DNA of 11,362 bases, taken from the NCBI GenBank assembly GCA_965372385.1, contig CBDVCD010000090.1, forward strand, positions 1 through 11,362, in the 5' to 3' direction. Positions 1 through 8,307 of the stretch are shown piece after piece (the stretch's first letter is position 1; every line of letters begins with the position of its first letter). Source of the stretch: JASJBU01 sp965372385 (GTDB lineage Bacteria; Pseudomonadota; Gammaproteobacteria; Chromatiales; Chromatiaceae). Under the pieces are notes generated by a model. That model was not told where the DNA came from and did not search any database. It saw only the letters and a list, made by a program, of their open reading frames with translations. The position numbers were made by a program, and so were the translations under genes.

Positions 1-754
1 CATCAGTGTGGGTGATCTGGTGACCCCTCAAAGCGAGGAGCTGGCGCGGCTGGTTGAGTTGGACCCCATCTATGCCAACTTCAGTGTCAGTGAACGGGAT
101 GTAATTGCGGCGAAACGGCGCTATCGGCTGGCGGATGAAGCATCGGACCTGTCCAGGCTCGAGGTCAGACTCCGTCTCCCGGATGGCAGTGATTACGAAC
201 ATGTGGGGCGCCTGGACTTCATTGACAATGTGGTGGACCGTAAGACTGGCACCGTGGTGCTGCGGGCGAAGTTTGACAATCCGGATAAGCTACTAGTGCC
301 TGGGCTTTATGTCAGCACCATGCTGGGCCGTGAAGAGACCACGGACAAACTGGTGATTCCCCAGTCCGCGGTGCAGGAGGATCAGGCCGGGGTGTTCGTC
401 ATGGTGGTGGGGCCGGATAACAAGGTTGAGCAGCGCCGCATCCAGGTCGGTCAGGCCTTTGCCGGCGAGCTGGTGGTGAAGTCGGATCTGGATCCGGACG
501 AGCAGGTGATCGTGGAGGGCATTCAGAAGGTGCGGCCAGGTCTGTTGGTTAATCCCAAGATCGCACCCAGGCCGTCGATTGAGAAGCGGGACAAGAAGGA
601 ATTTCCGCCTGCGGCCGCAGCCCAAACCACTGCCTCGAGCGAGGCTGTTGAGTCGGAACCGGAAGCCGCTACGCGGGCCGGGTCCAGTACTGAGCAAGAG
701 CAATCGGGCAAGACGGAACCTGAATCCAGCGACGGCGATCTCAAGGAGCGCTAA
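1..754 (+). CDS. RND efflux periplasmic adaptor (membrane fusion protein), 5'-truncated by window edge
   Basis: This is the C-terminal part of a periplasmic adaptor that links an inner-membrane RND pump to an outer-membrane channel. The frame is open to the left edge, so the real start lies outside; the GTG at 8 is only an internal valine codon. The fragment opens with a segment typical of HlyD/AcrA-family adaptors (LARLVELDPIYANFSVSERD). The beta-barrel region follows (GRLDFIDNVVDRKTGTVVLR, then PGLYVSTMLG), and then the membrane-proximal domain ending near VRPGLLVNPK. After that come about 66 residues (554-751) rich in Ser, Glu, Ala and Thr with no recognisable fold, longer than usual for this family. 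The gene ends 3 bp before the pump's ATG, and its last codons carry that gene's ribosome binding site (AAGGAG, 743-748), so the two are surely cotranscribed. The family resemblance is to MexE/AcrA types; the exact substrate is unknown. Confidence 0.93.
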   Translation, partial: ISVGDLVTPQSEELARLVELDPIYANFSVSERDVIAAKRRYRLADEASDLSRLEVRLRLPDGSDYEHVGRLDFIDNVVDRKTGTVVLRAKFDNPDKLLVPGLYVSTMLGREETTDKLVIPQSAVQEDQAGVFVMVVGPDNKVEQRRIQVGQAFAGELVVKSDLDPDEQVIVEGIQKVRPGLLVNPKIAPRPSIEKRDKKEFPPAAAAQTTASSEAVESEPEAATRAGSSTEQEQSGKTEPESSDGDLKER

Positions 755-757
755 ACC

Positions 758-3700
758 ATGTTCAGCGCCTTCTTTATCGGCCGGCCCAAGTTCGCCTTCG
801 TTATCTCCATCGTCATCACCATCGCCGGCCTGGTCGCCATGGGGGCCATGCCGATCGCGCTCTATCCGGAGCTGGCCCCGCCCCAGGTGCAGGTGAGCAC
901 CAGCTATCCCGGCGCCGATGCGGAGACCATCTCGGACACTGTGGCCGGGCCCTTGGAGTCCAAGATCAACGGGGTGGAGAACATGATCTACATGTCCTCC
1001 AATAGCGCCAACGACGGCAGTTATTCCCTGAACGTGAGCTTCAAGGTGGGTTCGGACCCGGACATGAACACGGTCAACGTGCAGAATCGGGTCAGCCAGG
1101 CTATGGCCCAACTGCCCGAAGAGGTCAAACGCCAGGGCGTGACTACGACCAAGCAGTCGACCAACATGTTGCTGGTGGTCAACCTGTTCTCTCCCGGCAA
1201 CACTTACGACACCCTGTTCCTGAACAACTACGCCAATATCAATGTCACCGACTCCCTGGCGCGGGTGGACGGCGTCGGCAAGGCGTCCATTCTCGGCGTG
1301 CAGGACTATGCCATGCGTGTGTGGCTGGACCCGGAACGCCTGGCCAGCCTGGGGCTGACCACCGACGATGTGATGGCGGCGGTGCGTGAGCAGAATGTGC
1401 AGGTCTCGGCCGGGCAGATCGGTGGTTCACCGGCAGCTCCAGGCACCCAGTTTCAGTGGAATCTGCGCAGCAAGGGACGCTTGAGCAGCCCGGAGGAGTT
1501 CGGCGCAATCATCATCCGCGTGGGCGAGGACGGCGCCAGCGTGCGGCTTAAGGACGTTGCCCGCATCGAGCTGGGGTCCAAGTCCTACGACGCCTACGGG
1601 TTGTTCAACGGCCAGCCCAGCGTGGTGCTGGCCATCTACCAGCTACCCGGGGCCAATGCATTGGAGGTGGCCGACGGTATCCGGGCTGAGATGGAGAAGC
1701 TGGCAAAGCGCTTCCCGGACGATCTGGCCTACGCCATCGCCTACGATTCGACCGAGTTCGTGGTTGCCTCCATCGATGAGGTGAAAGAGACCCTGTTCAT
1801 CGCCATTGCCCTGGTGGTGCTGGTGGTGTTCGTCTTCATCCAGGACTGGCGCACCACCCTGATTCCGACCATCGCGATACCCGTATCCCTGATCGGCACC
1901 TTCGCCGGCCTGCTGGCACTCGGCTATTCCATCAACCTGATCACCCTGTTCGGGCTCATACTGGCCATCGGCATTGTGGTGGACGACGCCATCATCGTGG
2001 TGGAGAACACCCAGCGTCACATGGCCGACGGCCTCTCTCCGAAGGATGCCACACGCAAGGCCATGTCGGAGATCTCCGGGGCCATAGTTGCCACCACCCT
2101 GGTGCTGCTGGCGGTGTTCGTGCCCCTGGCCTTCGTGCCCGGGCTCACCGGCGAGCTTTTCCGTCAGTTTTCGGTCACCATCTCCATCGCCGTGGCGATC
2201 TCTTCGCTCAACGCCCTGACTCTCAGCCCGGCCCTGTGCGCCACCCTGCTCAAGCCGGGTAGCGGCAAATTGGCCACCACCGGACCATTCGGTGCCTTCA
2301 ACCGCGGCTTCGACCGAATGACCGCCGGCTATACTCGATTGGTCGCCAGCATGGTCCGACGCAGCGCCTTCTTCATGCTGCTGTTCGCGGGATCTGTCGC
2401 CTTGACCGTCTATCTATTCGGCCAGATGCCCTCCGCCTTCGTGCCCCTGGAGGACCAGAAGGCCTTCATGGTGGATACCCAGTTGCCCGAAGGGGCATCG
2501 CTGTTGCGCACGGAAAAGGCGATGCAGGAGATCAACGACATCCTCATCGAGGCCCCCGGCGTGGCGAACGTGATCTCCGTCCCCGGTTACAGCATCATCA
2601 AGCAGGGCATTGCCTCCAATGGCGCGCTGTCCATCGTGGTGCTTGACCACTGGTCGAAGCGCGACAGCCCCGAGCTCCACGAACAGGCTATCGTCGATGC
2701 TGTGCGTCCCCAGCTCAACGCCCTGCCGTTCGCCACCGTATTCCCATTCCGCATGCCACCCATACCAGGTTTAGGCAGCACCGGTGGTTTCGAGTTCATC
2801 CTGCAATCCACCGCCGGCGATACGCCCCAGAATATGGCGGCGGTACTGGGCGGTCTGGCGGTGGCCGCCAACCAGCAGCCGGAGCTGAACTCGGTGTTCA
2901 GCACCTTCAAGGCCTCAGTGCCGCAGATCTACCTCGACATAGATCGGGAGAAGGCCAAGACCCTGGGAGTTCCCCTGGATTCCATATTCAATACGCTGTC
3001 CGCCCAGACCGGCAAGGCCTACGCCAACGACTTCAACAAGTTCGGCAAGACCTACCAGGTGCTGCTCCAGGCGGATGCGCCCTTCCGTCAAAACGAGTCC
3101 GACATCTACAACCTGCAGGTGCGCAACAACGACGGCGACATGGTGCCCCTGCGTACCCTGGTGAAGGCCGAGCCTCTGTTCGGACCGGACCAGGTCAGCC
3201 GCTACAACATCTTCCGCTCCATCACGGTCAACGGCTCGGCGGCACCAGGCTACAGCTCCGGCGACGCTATCGCCGTCATGCAGCAGCTCGCCGATACGAC
3301 CCTGCCGCCGGGATATACCTATGAGTGGACCGGCCAGGCCTACCAGGAGATCATCGCCGGCGGCCAGGGCGGCATGATCTTCGGCATGGCTCTGGTCTTC
3401 GTGTTCCTGTTCCTGGTAGCCCAGTACGAGAGCTGGTCTATTCCCATCCCGGTACTCATGTCGGTGCCCTTGGCGATCTTAGGCGCCGTCCTTGGTCAGA
3501 CCTGGGCCGGGCTCAACAACGACGTCTACATGCAGGTGGGTATCGTCCTGCTCATGGGCCTGGCCACCAAGAACGCAATCCTGATCGTGGAGTTCGCCAA
3601 GGAGCAACGGGAGAGCGAGGGGCTGAGCATCTTCGACGCCGCGGTCAAGGCCGCCCAGCTGCGTCTGCGCGCGGTGCTCATGACCGCCTTCTCCTTCGTG

Positions 3701-3901
3701 CTCGGGGTGATTCCCCTGGTCATAGCCACCGGCGCCGGCGCCGCCAGCCGCCGTTCGCTGGGTACCGCGGTATTCAGCGGCATGGTTGCAGCCTCTATTC
3801 TGGTGCCGCTGTTCGTACCCATGTTCTATGCGGTAGTACAGAGAATTCGGGAGAAGGTGAAGGGAATAGCTAAGGCTGAGGTGGTTTCTGAGCTGGAGTG
3901 A
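758..3901 (+). CDS. RND multidrug efflux transporter permease, HAE1 family (AcrB/MexF/OqxB-like)
   Basis: This is the complete 1047-aa inner-membrane proton/drug antiporter of a tripartite efflux pump. The length matches AcrB-type pumps. TM1 lies at about residues 10-28, followed by a large periplasmic loop starting with the family hallmark LYPELAPPQVQVSTSYPGA. TM2 begins near residue 345, and TM4 holds the proton-relay pair Asp409-Asp410 in GIVVDDAIIVVEN (AcrB D407/D408). The second periplasmic loop precedes TM8 at about 873. TM10 carries the essential Lys938 in GLATKNAILIVEFA (AcrB K940). All key residues are present, so the pump should be functional. The ATG at 758 is chosen because AAGGAG lies 9 nt upstream and the N-terminus matches the family. 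It follows the adaptor gene by 3 bp; no outer-membrane channel gene comes after it, so the channel is probably upstream or elsewhere. The overall sequence style resembles MexF/OqxB, but the substrates cannot be told. Confidence 0.97.
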   Translation: MFSAFFIGRPKFAFVISIVITIAGLVAMGAMPIALYPELAPPQVQVSTSYPGADAETISDTVAGPLESKINGVENMIYMSSNSANDGSYSLNVSFKVGSDPDMNTVNVQNRVSQAMAQLPEEVKRQGVTTTKQSTNMLLVVNLFSPGNTYDTLFLNNYANINVTDSLARVDGVGKASILGVQDYAMRVWLDPERLASLGLTTDDVMAAVREQNVQVSAGQIGGSPAAPGTQFQWNLRSKGRLSSPEEFGAIIIRVGEDGASVRLKDVARIELGSKSYDAYGLFNGQPSVVLAIYQLPGANALEVADGIRAEMEKLAKRFPDDLAYAIAYDSTEFVVASIDEVKETLFIAIALVVLVVFVFIQDWRTTLIPTIAIPVSLIGTFAGLLALGYSINLITLFGLILAIGIVVDDAIIVVENTQRHMADGLSPKDATRKAMSEISGAIVATTLVLLAVFVPLAFVPGLTGELFRQFSVTISIAVAISSLNALTLSPALCATLLKPGSGKLATTGPFGAFNRGFDRMTAGYTRLVASMVRRSAFFMLLFAGSVALTVYLFGQMPSAFVPLEDQKAFMVDTQLPEGASLLRTEKAMQEINDILIEAPGVANVISVPGYSIIKQGIASNGALSIVVLDHWSKRDSPELHEQAIVDAVRPQLNALPFATVFPFRMPPIPGLGSTGGFEFILQSTAGDTPQNMAAVLGGLAVAANQQPELNSVFSTFKASVPQIYLDIDREKAKTLGVPLDSIFNTLSAQTGKAYANDFNKFGKTYQVLLQADAPFRQNESDIYNLQVRNNDGDMVPLRTLVKAEPLFGPDQVSRYNIFRSITVNGSAAPGYSSGDAIAVMQQLADTTLPPGYTYEWTGQAYQEIIAGGQGGMIFGMALVFVFLFLVAQYESWSIPIPVLMSVPLAILGAVLGQTWAGLNNDVYMQVGIVLLMGLATKNAILIVEFAKEQRESEGLSIFDAAVKAAQLRLRAVLMTAFSFVLGVIPLVIATGAGAASRRSLGTAVFSGMVAASILVPLFVPMFYAVVQRIREKVKGIAKAEVVSELE

Positions 3902-3945
3902 GCATACGACCTGCACGCGATTGCGGACCATTCCGGCGCCGCACG

Positions 3946-3961
3946 CACGACGCTAGTCGTG
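3946..3961 (+). terminator. Small hairpin downstream of the RND operon, possible weak terminator
   Basis: A perfect 6-bp stem (CACGAC / GTCGTG) closes a 4-nt loop (GCTA), 45 bp after the pump's stop codon. The run that follows (TTGTAAAAC) is not a true U-tract, so if it ends transcription it does so weakly or with Rho. The rest of 3902-4072 shows no convincing ORF, RNA gene or repeat. Confidence 0.3.
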
Positions 3962-4072
3962 TTGTAAAACGAGACGCAGCCGAACGTCCATCTTCATGAT
4001 GGCCAATGGGAGACCTGATAAGGTTCCGATGAGCAGGAGTCAGTGCCAGCAGGCGTCTCGCACCAACAATGC

Positions 4073-4282
4073 TTATTTATAGCGTTTCATAATGGCCTTT
4101 CTGGCCTTTTCGTACTCTTTCTCAGTCATCAGCCCATCTTTATGAGCCTTCTCCAGATCGGTCAGCTCTTGCCCCATGGTTGTGGTCGTAGCTGTTACAT
4201 TCGCGCCGCCGCCACCGCATCCGCCCATGGTCATTGCGGAAACCAGTAATAGGGTTAGACTTATTGCACTCAATTTTCGCAT
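4073..4282 (-). CDS. Small SHOCT-like lipoprotein (69 aa)
   Basis: The product begins with a lipoprotein signal peptide: MRK, then a hydrophobic stretch (LSAISLTLLLVSAMTM), then GGC with Cys22 as the lipidation site. The lipobox -3 position is Met, slightly off consensus. Residue 23 onward is a Gly run (GGGG) and a Thr-rich linker. The C-terminal half, ending in TEKEYEKARKAIMKRYK, has the pattern of a SHOCT-type short helical hairpin (Leu, then Gly-Leu-[TS]-x-x-E-[YF]-E-x-x-[KR]). Such C-terminal domains are thought to mediate oligomerisation; the function here is unknown. The ATG at 4282 has GGGAG 6 nt upstream on the minus strand. The gene is divergent from the AsmA-family gene across 45 bp, which hints at a shared control region but does not prove a shared role. 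There is no Asp at +2, so the default prediction is outer-membrane sorting. Confidence 0.82.
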   Translation of the reverse strand: MRKLSAISLTLLLVSAMTMGGCGGGGANVTATTTTMGQELTDLEKAHKDGLMTEKEYEKARKAIMKRYK

Positions 4283-4327
4283 AGGGATCTCCCGATAAAT
4301 AATCGTATTGTAGCACTATAGCAAAAA
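4283..4327. promoter_or_regulatory. Compact divergent intergenic region with candidate -10 for the lipoprotein gene
   Basis: This AT-rich 45-bp gap separates two divergent start codons, so promoters for both genes probably overlap it or the neighbouring coding ends. On the minus strand TACAAT (4312 to 4307) is a good -10 match, placed 25 nt before the lipoprotein ATG. No good -35 is seen at 16-18 nt spacing, so an activator or an extended element may be needed. No Shine-Dalgarno is visible before the plus-strand ATG at 4328; only an A-rich stretch precedes it. Confidence 0.3.
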
Positions 4328-7180
4328 ATGAATCGCATAATAATTAAACGAGTGCTGGCCTATTTGCTAGTAGCTGTGCTGCTGACGATTGGGGTAAGTC
4401 TGACGTTTGTGCGGCTCGCAGACATGGAAACACGCAAGTCCTGGGTGACTCATGCGGTATCCAGGGTGCTGCACCGGGATCTGAGTATCGCAGGTGATTT
4501 TCATCTGAAATTTGGCCGCACTATCGAATTGCTGGCAGAAGATGTGAGTTTGCAGAATCCAACATGGGACAGCCAACCGGTGATGTTTTCCGCCGACCGG
4601 GTGGAACTGCAACTGGATGTTTTCTCGGTCCTTGTGAACGATCCGGAATACCGGGTTCGCCTGGAGGCGCCCGAAGTTTACCTGGAGACGGATGCCGAAG
4701 GGAAGGATAACTGGCATTTCGCTGATTCCGGTGAGCAACAAAACGGCAGCGGGCCGCGGGCCCAGTGGGATAAATGGTTGCCAAAATCCGTCTCGGCCAA
4801 AGCGGTAAAGATTCATTTTCTGGATGGACAGACGGGTAAGCGCGATCTGGCCAGCCTGGACACCCTAGCCCTGGGATACCTGGACGGGCAATGGCATTTT
4901 GATGCGGATGGCCGGTTCAATAAGCTCCCTGTCACACTCAAGAGCAACCTCGCGGTTTTCGATGACCAGGTGGAGGCAGGTTATTCGATGGATGTTCAAT
5001 GGCAGCTTGGACGACTGGCGCTGAATGCGAAAGGACAAGTCAGAGACCTGTCCAACCCCAATGGTCCGAGTGCCGATATCAACTGGGTAATGCATGCACC
5101 ATCACTCAGGGTATTGGATGGCCAGATGGTCCAGCACTTACCCGATATTGGTCCCTTTCGTGCATCAGGCAAATTGCATGGCGACTCCGGGCAATACGCG
5201 ATCGGTGCACTGCAGGCGGAAATTAGCGACGCGCTGGTTGGGCTGGAAGTCAGCGGTGAAATTGGGGACTTGTTAGGCGGGAAAGCAATATCTCTAGAGA
5301 TAAATCTCAACACAAACCGGCTTCCCGATCTGGTCAGAAAACTGGGGATGGATATTCAGCATCGCTTACCCGTAAATCTGGCGCTGAAGGGGCGGTTGTC
5401 GGGTGACATCAGTCGGCTGGAAGCCAGGGGTCTTACGGCGTCGCTTGCCGGCCAGGAACTCAAACTGAATCTAGAGGGTGATATCGGCAGCCTGTTGGCA
5501 TTGGAAGAAATCGATATTGGCATTAAGGGTGAAATCGGCAGACTGTCCGCGGCGGGTATCGAGCTACCTGCCCACCTGCAGAGTCTTGGTCCATTCAAGC
5601 TGGCGGCGAAGCTTGAAGGAAGCAGGGAAAAACTGGCGCTGACCCATGTCGATGTGCGGATGAAAAATAAAATGGGGCAACTGCGTGCGATCGGCGGAAT
5701 TGCTGAGCTGAACCGGCTAAAGGGTATTGCCCTTGAACTTGAAGGCAAACTGACTGACCCGGCGAGATGGCTAAAACAGCCCATGATTGGTGTTAAAGGT
5801 ATTGGTCCGGTGCAGGTTCACGTCCTGCTGAATGAAATGGCCGGAAGCCCGGGGGTGCTGGCAGTCGATGCAAAGCTGTCCAGTAAGGCGATTTCAGCCA
5901 AGGTTAAGGGAAAGCTGGATGAATTGCTGGGCAAAGGAGAAATACGTCTGGCTTTGGAGCTAAAGGCCGCGGAACTGGCGGATATTGGCGAGTTGATTGA
6001 CCAAGAGCTACCTAACGTAGGCCCAGTCGATTTCAGGGCCATGCTCTCCATGAATGAAAATGATATCAGCTTGACGTCGCTTAAAGCCACCGCGGGCGGC
6101 AGCGATTTGCAGGGTGACTTGACTTTAGTATTGGCCGATCCAGCCAGGCGCACGCTTCCAGGCTTAAGCGGAAATCTCAAAAGTCATACATTCAATCTGA
6201 GAGAACTGCACCCAAGGAATAAGGAAATTACTATAGAACAGGGGGGCATGGCAGTAACCGGAGAGACCGCGGGTATTGACAGCGGCGAGCGATTTTTCCC
6301 CGCTGACAAACTGCCTTTCGATTGGCTGCAGCAATACCGGGTCGATATCGACTTAGGCATTGAACAGTTGCTTGACCACAATGTGACTCTGGATGGTGTT
6401 TCCACTAAGCTGCAGCTGCGGCAAGGCATATTGCAGATCAGGCCATTTGCTGCGCGGATCGATAACAAACCCGTGACCTTTGATCTGTATCTGGATGCAT
6501 CCGCCCAACCCGCCAAATTAAAGCTGCAACTGACAGCGGAACAATTCAAGCTGAATGAAACTGTTGAGAGTACCGCTTTAATCAGCGGAGGCATGGGTAG
6601 CGTCGATATAAACCTGGCAGGAGAAGGAAACTCCATTGCCAGTATAATGGGAAGCCTTAATGGACACGCGATTTTCTCGGTTAAGGATGCGGTATTGCTT
6701 GAGAGTATGCTCCACAATATGGGTGCAGATGTGCTGACTAAATTGAATCCGTTAACCGGCGGAAAGATTGCACCGGCCTTGGAATGTGCTGCGGCATATT
6801 TCGAAATAAAGGATGGCAAGGCGACAACACCGCGTGGTCTGGTGGCCAAATTGACCCACGTTACCTGGATGGGGAGTGGCGAAATCGATCTGAACACAGA
6901 ACGCATCAACATTGTCTTGAAGCCTAAACCCCGGAAGGGACTTGGCGTAAACCTGAATCAGCTGAGCAGTCTGGTACTGGTCGCGGGGACACTGAATAAT
7001 CCACGCATCCAGTTGGATCCGGAAGGCGTGGTTGGCGCCACCGCATATTATGCCGCGGCAGTTTCTACCGGAGGACTTTCCCTGTTGCTGAAGGGGCTTT
7101 TTGATAAGAGCCGAGCCAATGAAGCTGTTTGTGAATATGTGATAGCGGCGGAGAAAGAAGCAGAGCCTACCGGCAGGTAG
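4328..7180 (+). CDS. AsmA-family protein (950 aa)
   Basis: AsmA-family proteins are inner-membrane-anchored, long periplasmic proteins related to TamB and YhdP, linked in enterobacteria to outer-membrane assembly and phospholipid transport. This product has one N-terminal TM helix (about residues 8-30). An AsmA N-terminal domain follows (VSRVLHRDLSIAGDFHLKFG, then a DVSLQNPTWDSQPVMFSADR-type strand). The middle (271-628) is built of repeats of about 72 residues. The C-terminal AsmA domain (about 754-930) includes Cys820 in the conserved context LECAAAYFEIKDG, then GSGEIDLNTERINIVLKPKP. The start at 4328 places the TM segment correctly, although it lacks a clear Shine-Dalgarno. E. coli AsmA is about 617 aa, so this one is markedly longer. 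It is divergent from the SHOCT-like lipoprotein and followed by a broken araC-like gene. The specific lipid or protein client is unknown. Confidence 0.92.
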   Translation: MNRIIIKRVLAYLLVAVLLTIGVSLTFVRLADMETRKSWVTHAVSRVLHRDLSIAGDFHLKFGRTIELLAEDVSLQNPTWDSQPVMFSADRVELQLDVFSVLVNDPEYRVRLEAPEVYLETDAEGKDNWHFADSGEQQNGSGPRAQWDKWLPKSVSAKAVKIHFLDGQTGKRDLASLDTLALGYLDGQWHFDADGRFNKLPVTLKSNLAVFDDQVEAGYSMDVQWQLGRLALNAKGQVRDLSNPNGPSADINWVMHAPSLRVLDGQMVQHLPDIGPFRASGKLHGDSGQYAIGALQAEISDALVGLEVSGEIGDLLGGKAISLEINLNTNRLPDLVRKLGMDIQHRLPVNLALKGRLSGDISRLEARGLTASLAGQELKLNLEGDIGSLLALEEIDIGIKGEIGRLSAAGIELPAHLQSLGPFKLAAKLEGSREKLALTHVDVRMKNKMGQLRAIGGIAELNRLKGIALELEGKLTDPARWLKQPMIGVKGIGPVQVHVLLNEMAGSPGVLAVDAKLSSKAISAKVKGKLDELLGKGEIRLALELKAAELADIGELIDQELPNVGPVDFRAMLSMNENDISLTSLKATAGGSDLQGDLTLVLADPARRTLPGLSGNLKSHTFNLRELHPRNKEITIEQGGMAVTGETAGIDSGERFFPADKLPFDWLQQYRVDIDLGIEQLLDHNVTLDGVSTKLQLRQGILQIRPFAARIDNKPVTFDLYLDASAQPAKLKLQLTAEQFKLNETVESTALISGGMGSVDINLAGEGNSIASIMGSLNGHAIFSVKDAVLLESMLHNMGADVLTKLNPLTGGKIAPALECAAAYFEIKDGKATTPRGLVAKLTHVTWMGSGEIDLNTERINIVLKPKPRKGLGVNLNQLSSLVLVAGTLNNPRIQLDPEGVVGATAYYAAAVSTGGLSLLLKGLFDKSRANEAVCEYVIAAEKEAEPTGR
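5138..6208 (+). repeat. About five ~72-residue protein repeats inside the AsmA-family protein
   Basis: A motif of the form LPxhGPhxhxhxL recurs at a regular spacing. Its Gly-Pro pair sits at residues 275-276 (HLPDIGPFRASGKL), 421-422 (HLQSLGPFKLAAKL), 493-494 (VKGIGPVQVHVLL) and 565-566 (ELPNVGPVDFRAML). The spacings are 146, 72 and 72. A degenerate copy at about 347 (RLPVNLALKGRL) fills the double-length gap, giving a period of about 73. Each unit continues with alternating hydrophobic strands. It is conserved in protein pattern, not in DNA. The likely meaning is stacked beta elements of an elongated groove. Confidence 0.6.
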
Positions 7181-7268
7181 CTTCCTGGAAAAAAGACAAC
7201 GAAAACAGCTGCGCAGGGATGGCCAGTTGAGTATCGAGGAGCTGACAGAGTAAACGGAACTCAAAAAT

Positions 7269-8294
7269 ATGATCGGAAAACCACTCCATCACCCTGTTGA
7301 ACAAGAGACTCATACGACTCTAGTCAGTGCCGCTGCGCTACTGGTTGACGCGATCGAACACTATGGACTCGATTACCGGCCGATTATCAGTGAAGCGGGC
7401 ATTGATCCGGATAATAAATATAGGCCTAACGATCGAGTGCCGGCCTACAAGCTGCAGAAAATATGGCGTCTGGCAGTGGCCAAAACCGGTGACCCCTGCT
7501 TTGGCCTCACCTATGCCAGCTTTATCCAGCCAGCCGCACTGCACGGGCTAGGACTCGCCTGGCTGGCCAGCGATTCGCTCCTGGATGGTCTGAAACGACT
7601 CGTAAGATATCAGCGTGTCATCTCGACCACCCTGAACATCCAGCTTGAAGCCCGTGCAGAATCTTACAACCTGATCTTCCATGCAACCGCATTCACTACC
7701 CCGCCTGCTCCAGCATCCATAGATGCAGCACTCGCCTCTTTTTACAGAATGTGCCAAATCACGGCAGGACTTGATATTCGTCCCCTGTATGTAAAAACGG
7801 GTCACGATGATTACGGTTGTTCCGCGCGTTTTGAAGCATTCTTTGGCACTCGCATAACCTTTGGAACTGATGAAATCTGCATCTGTTTTGACAAGGCGTT
7901 GTTGGAAAGAGAGTTGGCAACGGCCCATCCGGAACTGGCGAGGGTCAATGACCAGATGGTCATAGACTACCTATAGCATTTTGACAAAACGGACACCACA
8001 ACCCAGGTCAGGGCACATATCATTGAGCAACTGCCCAATGGTTTGCCTCATCAGGAAAGGATTGCACACTTACTGAATCTGAGCCTGAGAAACCTGCAGA
8101 GAAAACTGCATGTCGATGGAACCAGTTTCAAGGAGATCATGGATGAAACCCGAAAGGAGCTGGCCATTCAATATCTCAAGGGCTCCGAGCGTTCCATCAT
8201 AGAAATCAGCTTTCTTCTGGGTTTTTCTGAAAGCAGTAATTTCTCCCGTGCCTTCCGCCGTTGGACCGGTGATTCCCCCCAGCATTACCGATAA
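7269..8294 (+). pseudogene. AraC-family transcriptional regulator interrupted by an in-frame TAG
   Basis: The frame encodes 341 codons, the usual length for AraC regulators with an arabinose-binding-like N-terminal domain (PF12625 type). An amber TAG stands at codon 236 (7974-7976). The N-terminal sensor part (residues 1-235) looks intact, for example LHGLGLAWLASDSLLDGLKR and QRVISTTLNIQLEA. Reading on in the same frame gives HFDKTDTTTQVRAHIIEQLP and then the full double helix-turn-helix domain. That includes LNLSLRNLQRKLHVDGTSF and the AraC signature SIIEISFLLGFSESSNFSRA, ending FRRWTGDSPQHYR. No frameshift is needed. Without readthrough the product lacks all DNA-binding parts. The stop sits where relatives usually have a residue between YL and xFD; CAG to TAG would explain it. 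The start ATG at 7269 has only a weak GGAA upstream. It probably once controlled the lpxC-like gene 137 bp downstream (inference). A sequencing error or amber readthrough are alternatives. Confidence 0.85.
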
Positions 8295-8307
8295 GTGACC
8301 GCCTGAT

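Noticed and set aside
293..1111. Long 272-aa minus-strand ORF across the adaptor/pump boundary
   Set aside because: It is rich in His, Gly and Leu with no family features and lies antisense to two well-supported genes; it is a shadow of GC-rich codon bias.
3902..4072. Group II intron or mobile-element remnant
   Set aside because: No intron domain V, reverse transcriptase fragment, terminal inverted repeats or target duplication could be recognised.
6184..6912. 242-aa minus-strand ORF inside the AsmA-family gene
   Set aside because: It is antisense to a clearly conserved C-terminal AsmA domain, Ser-rich, and has no recognisable domain or start signal.
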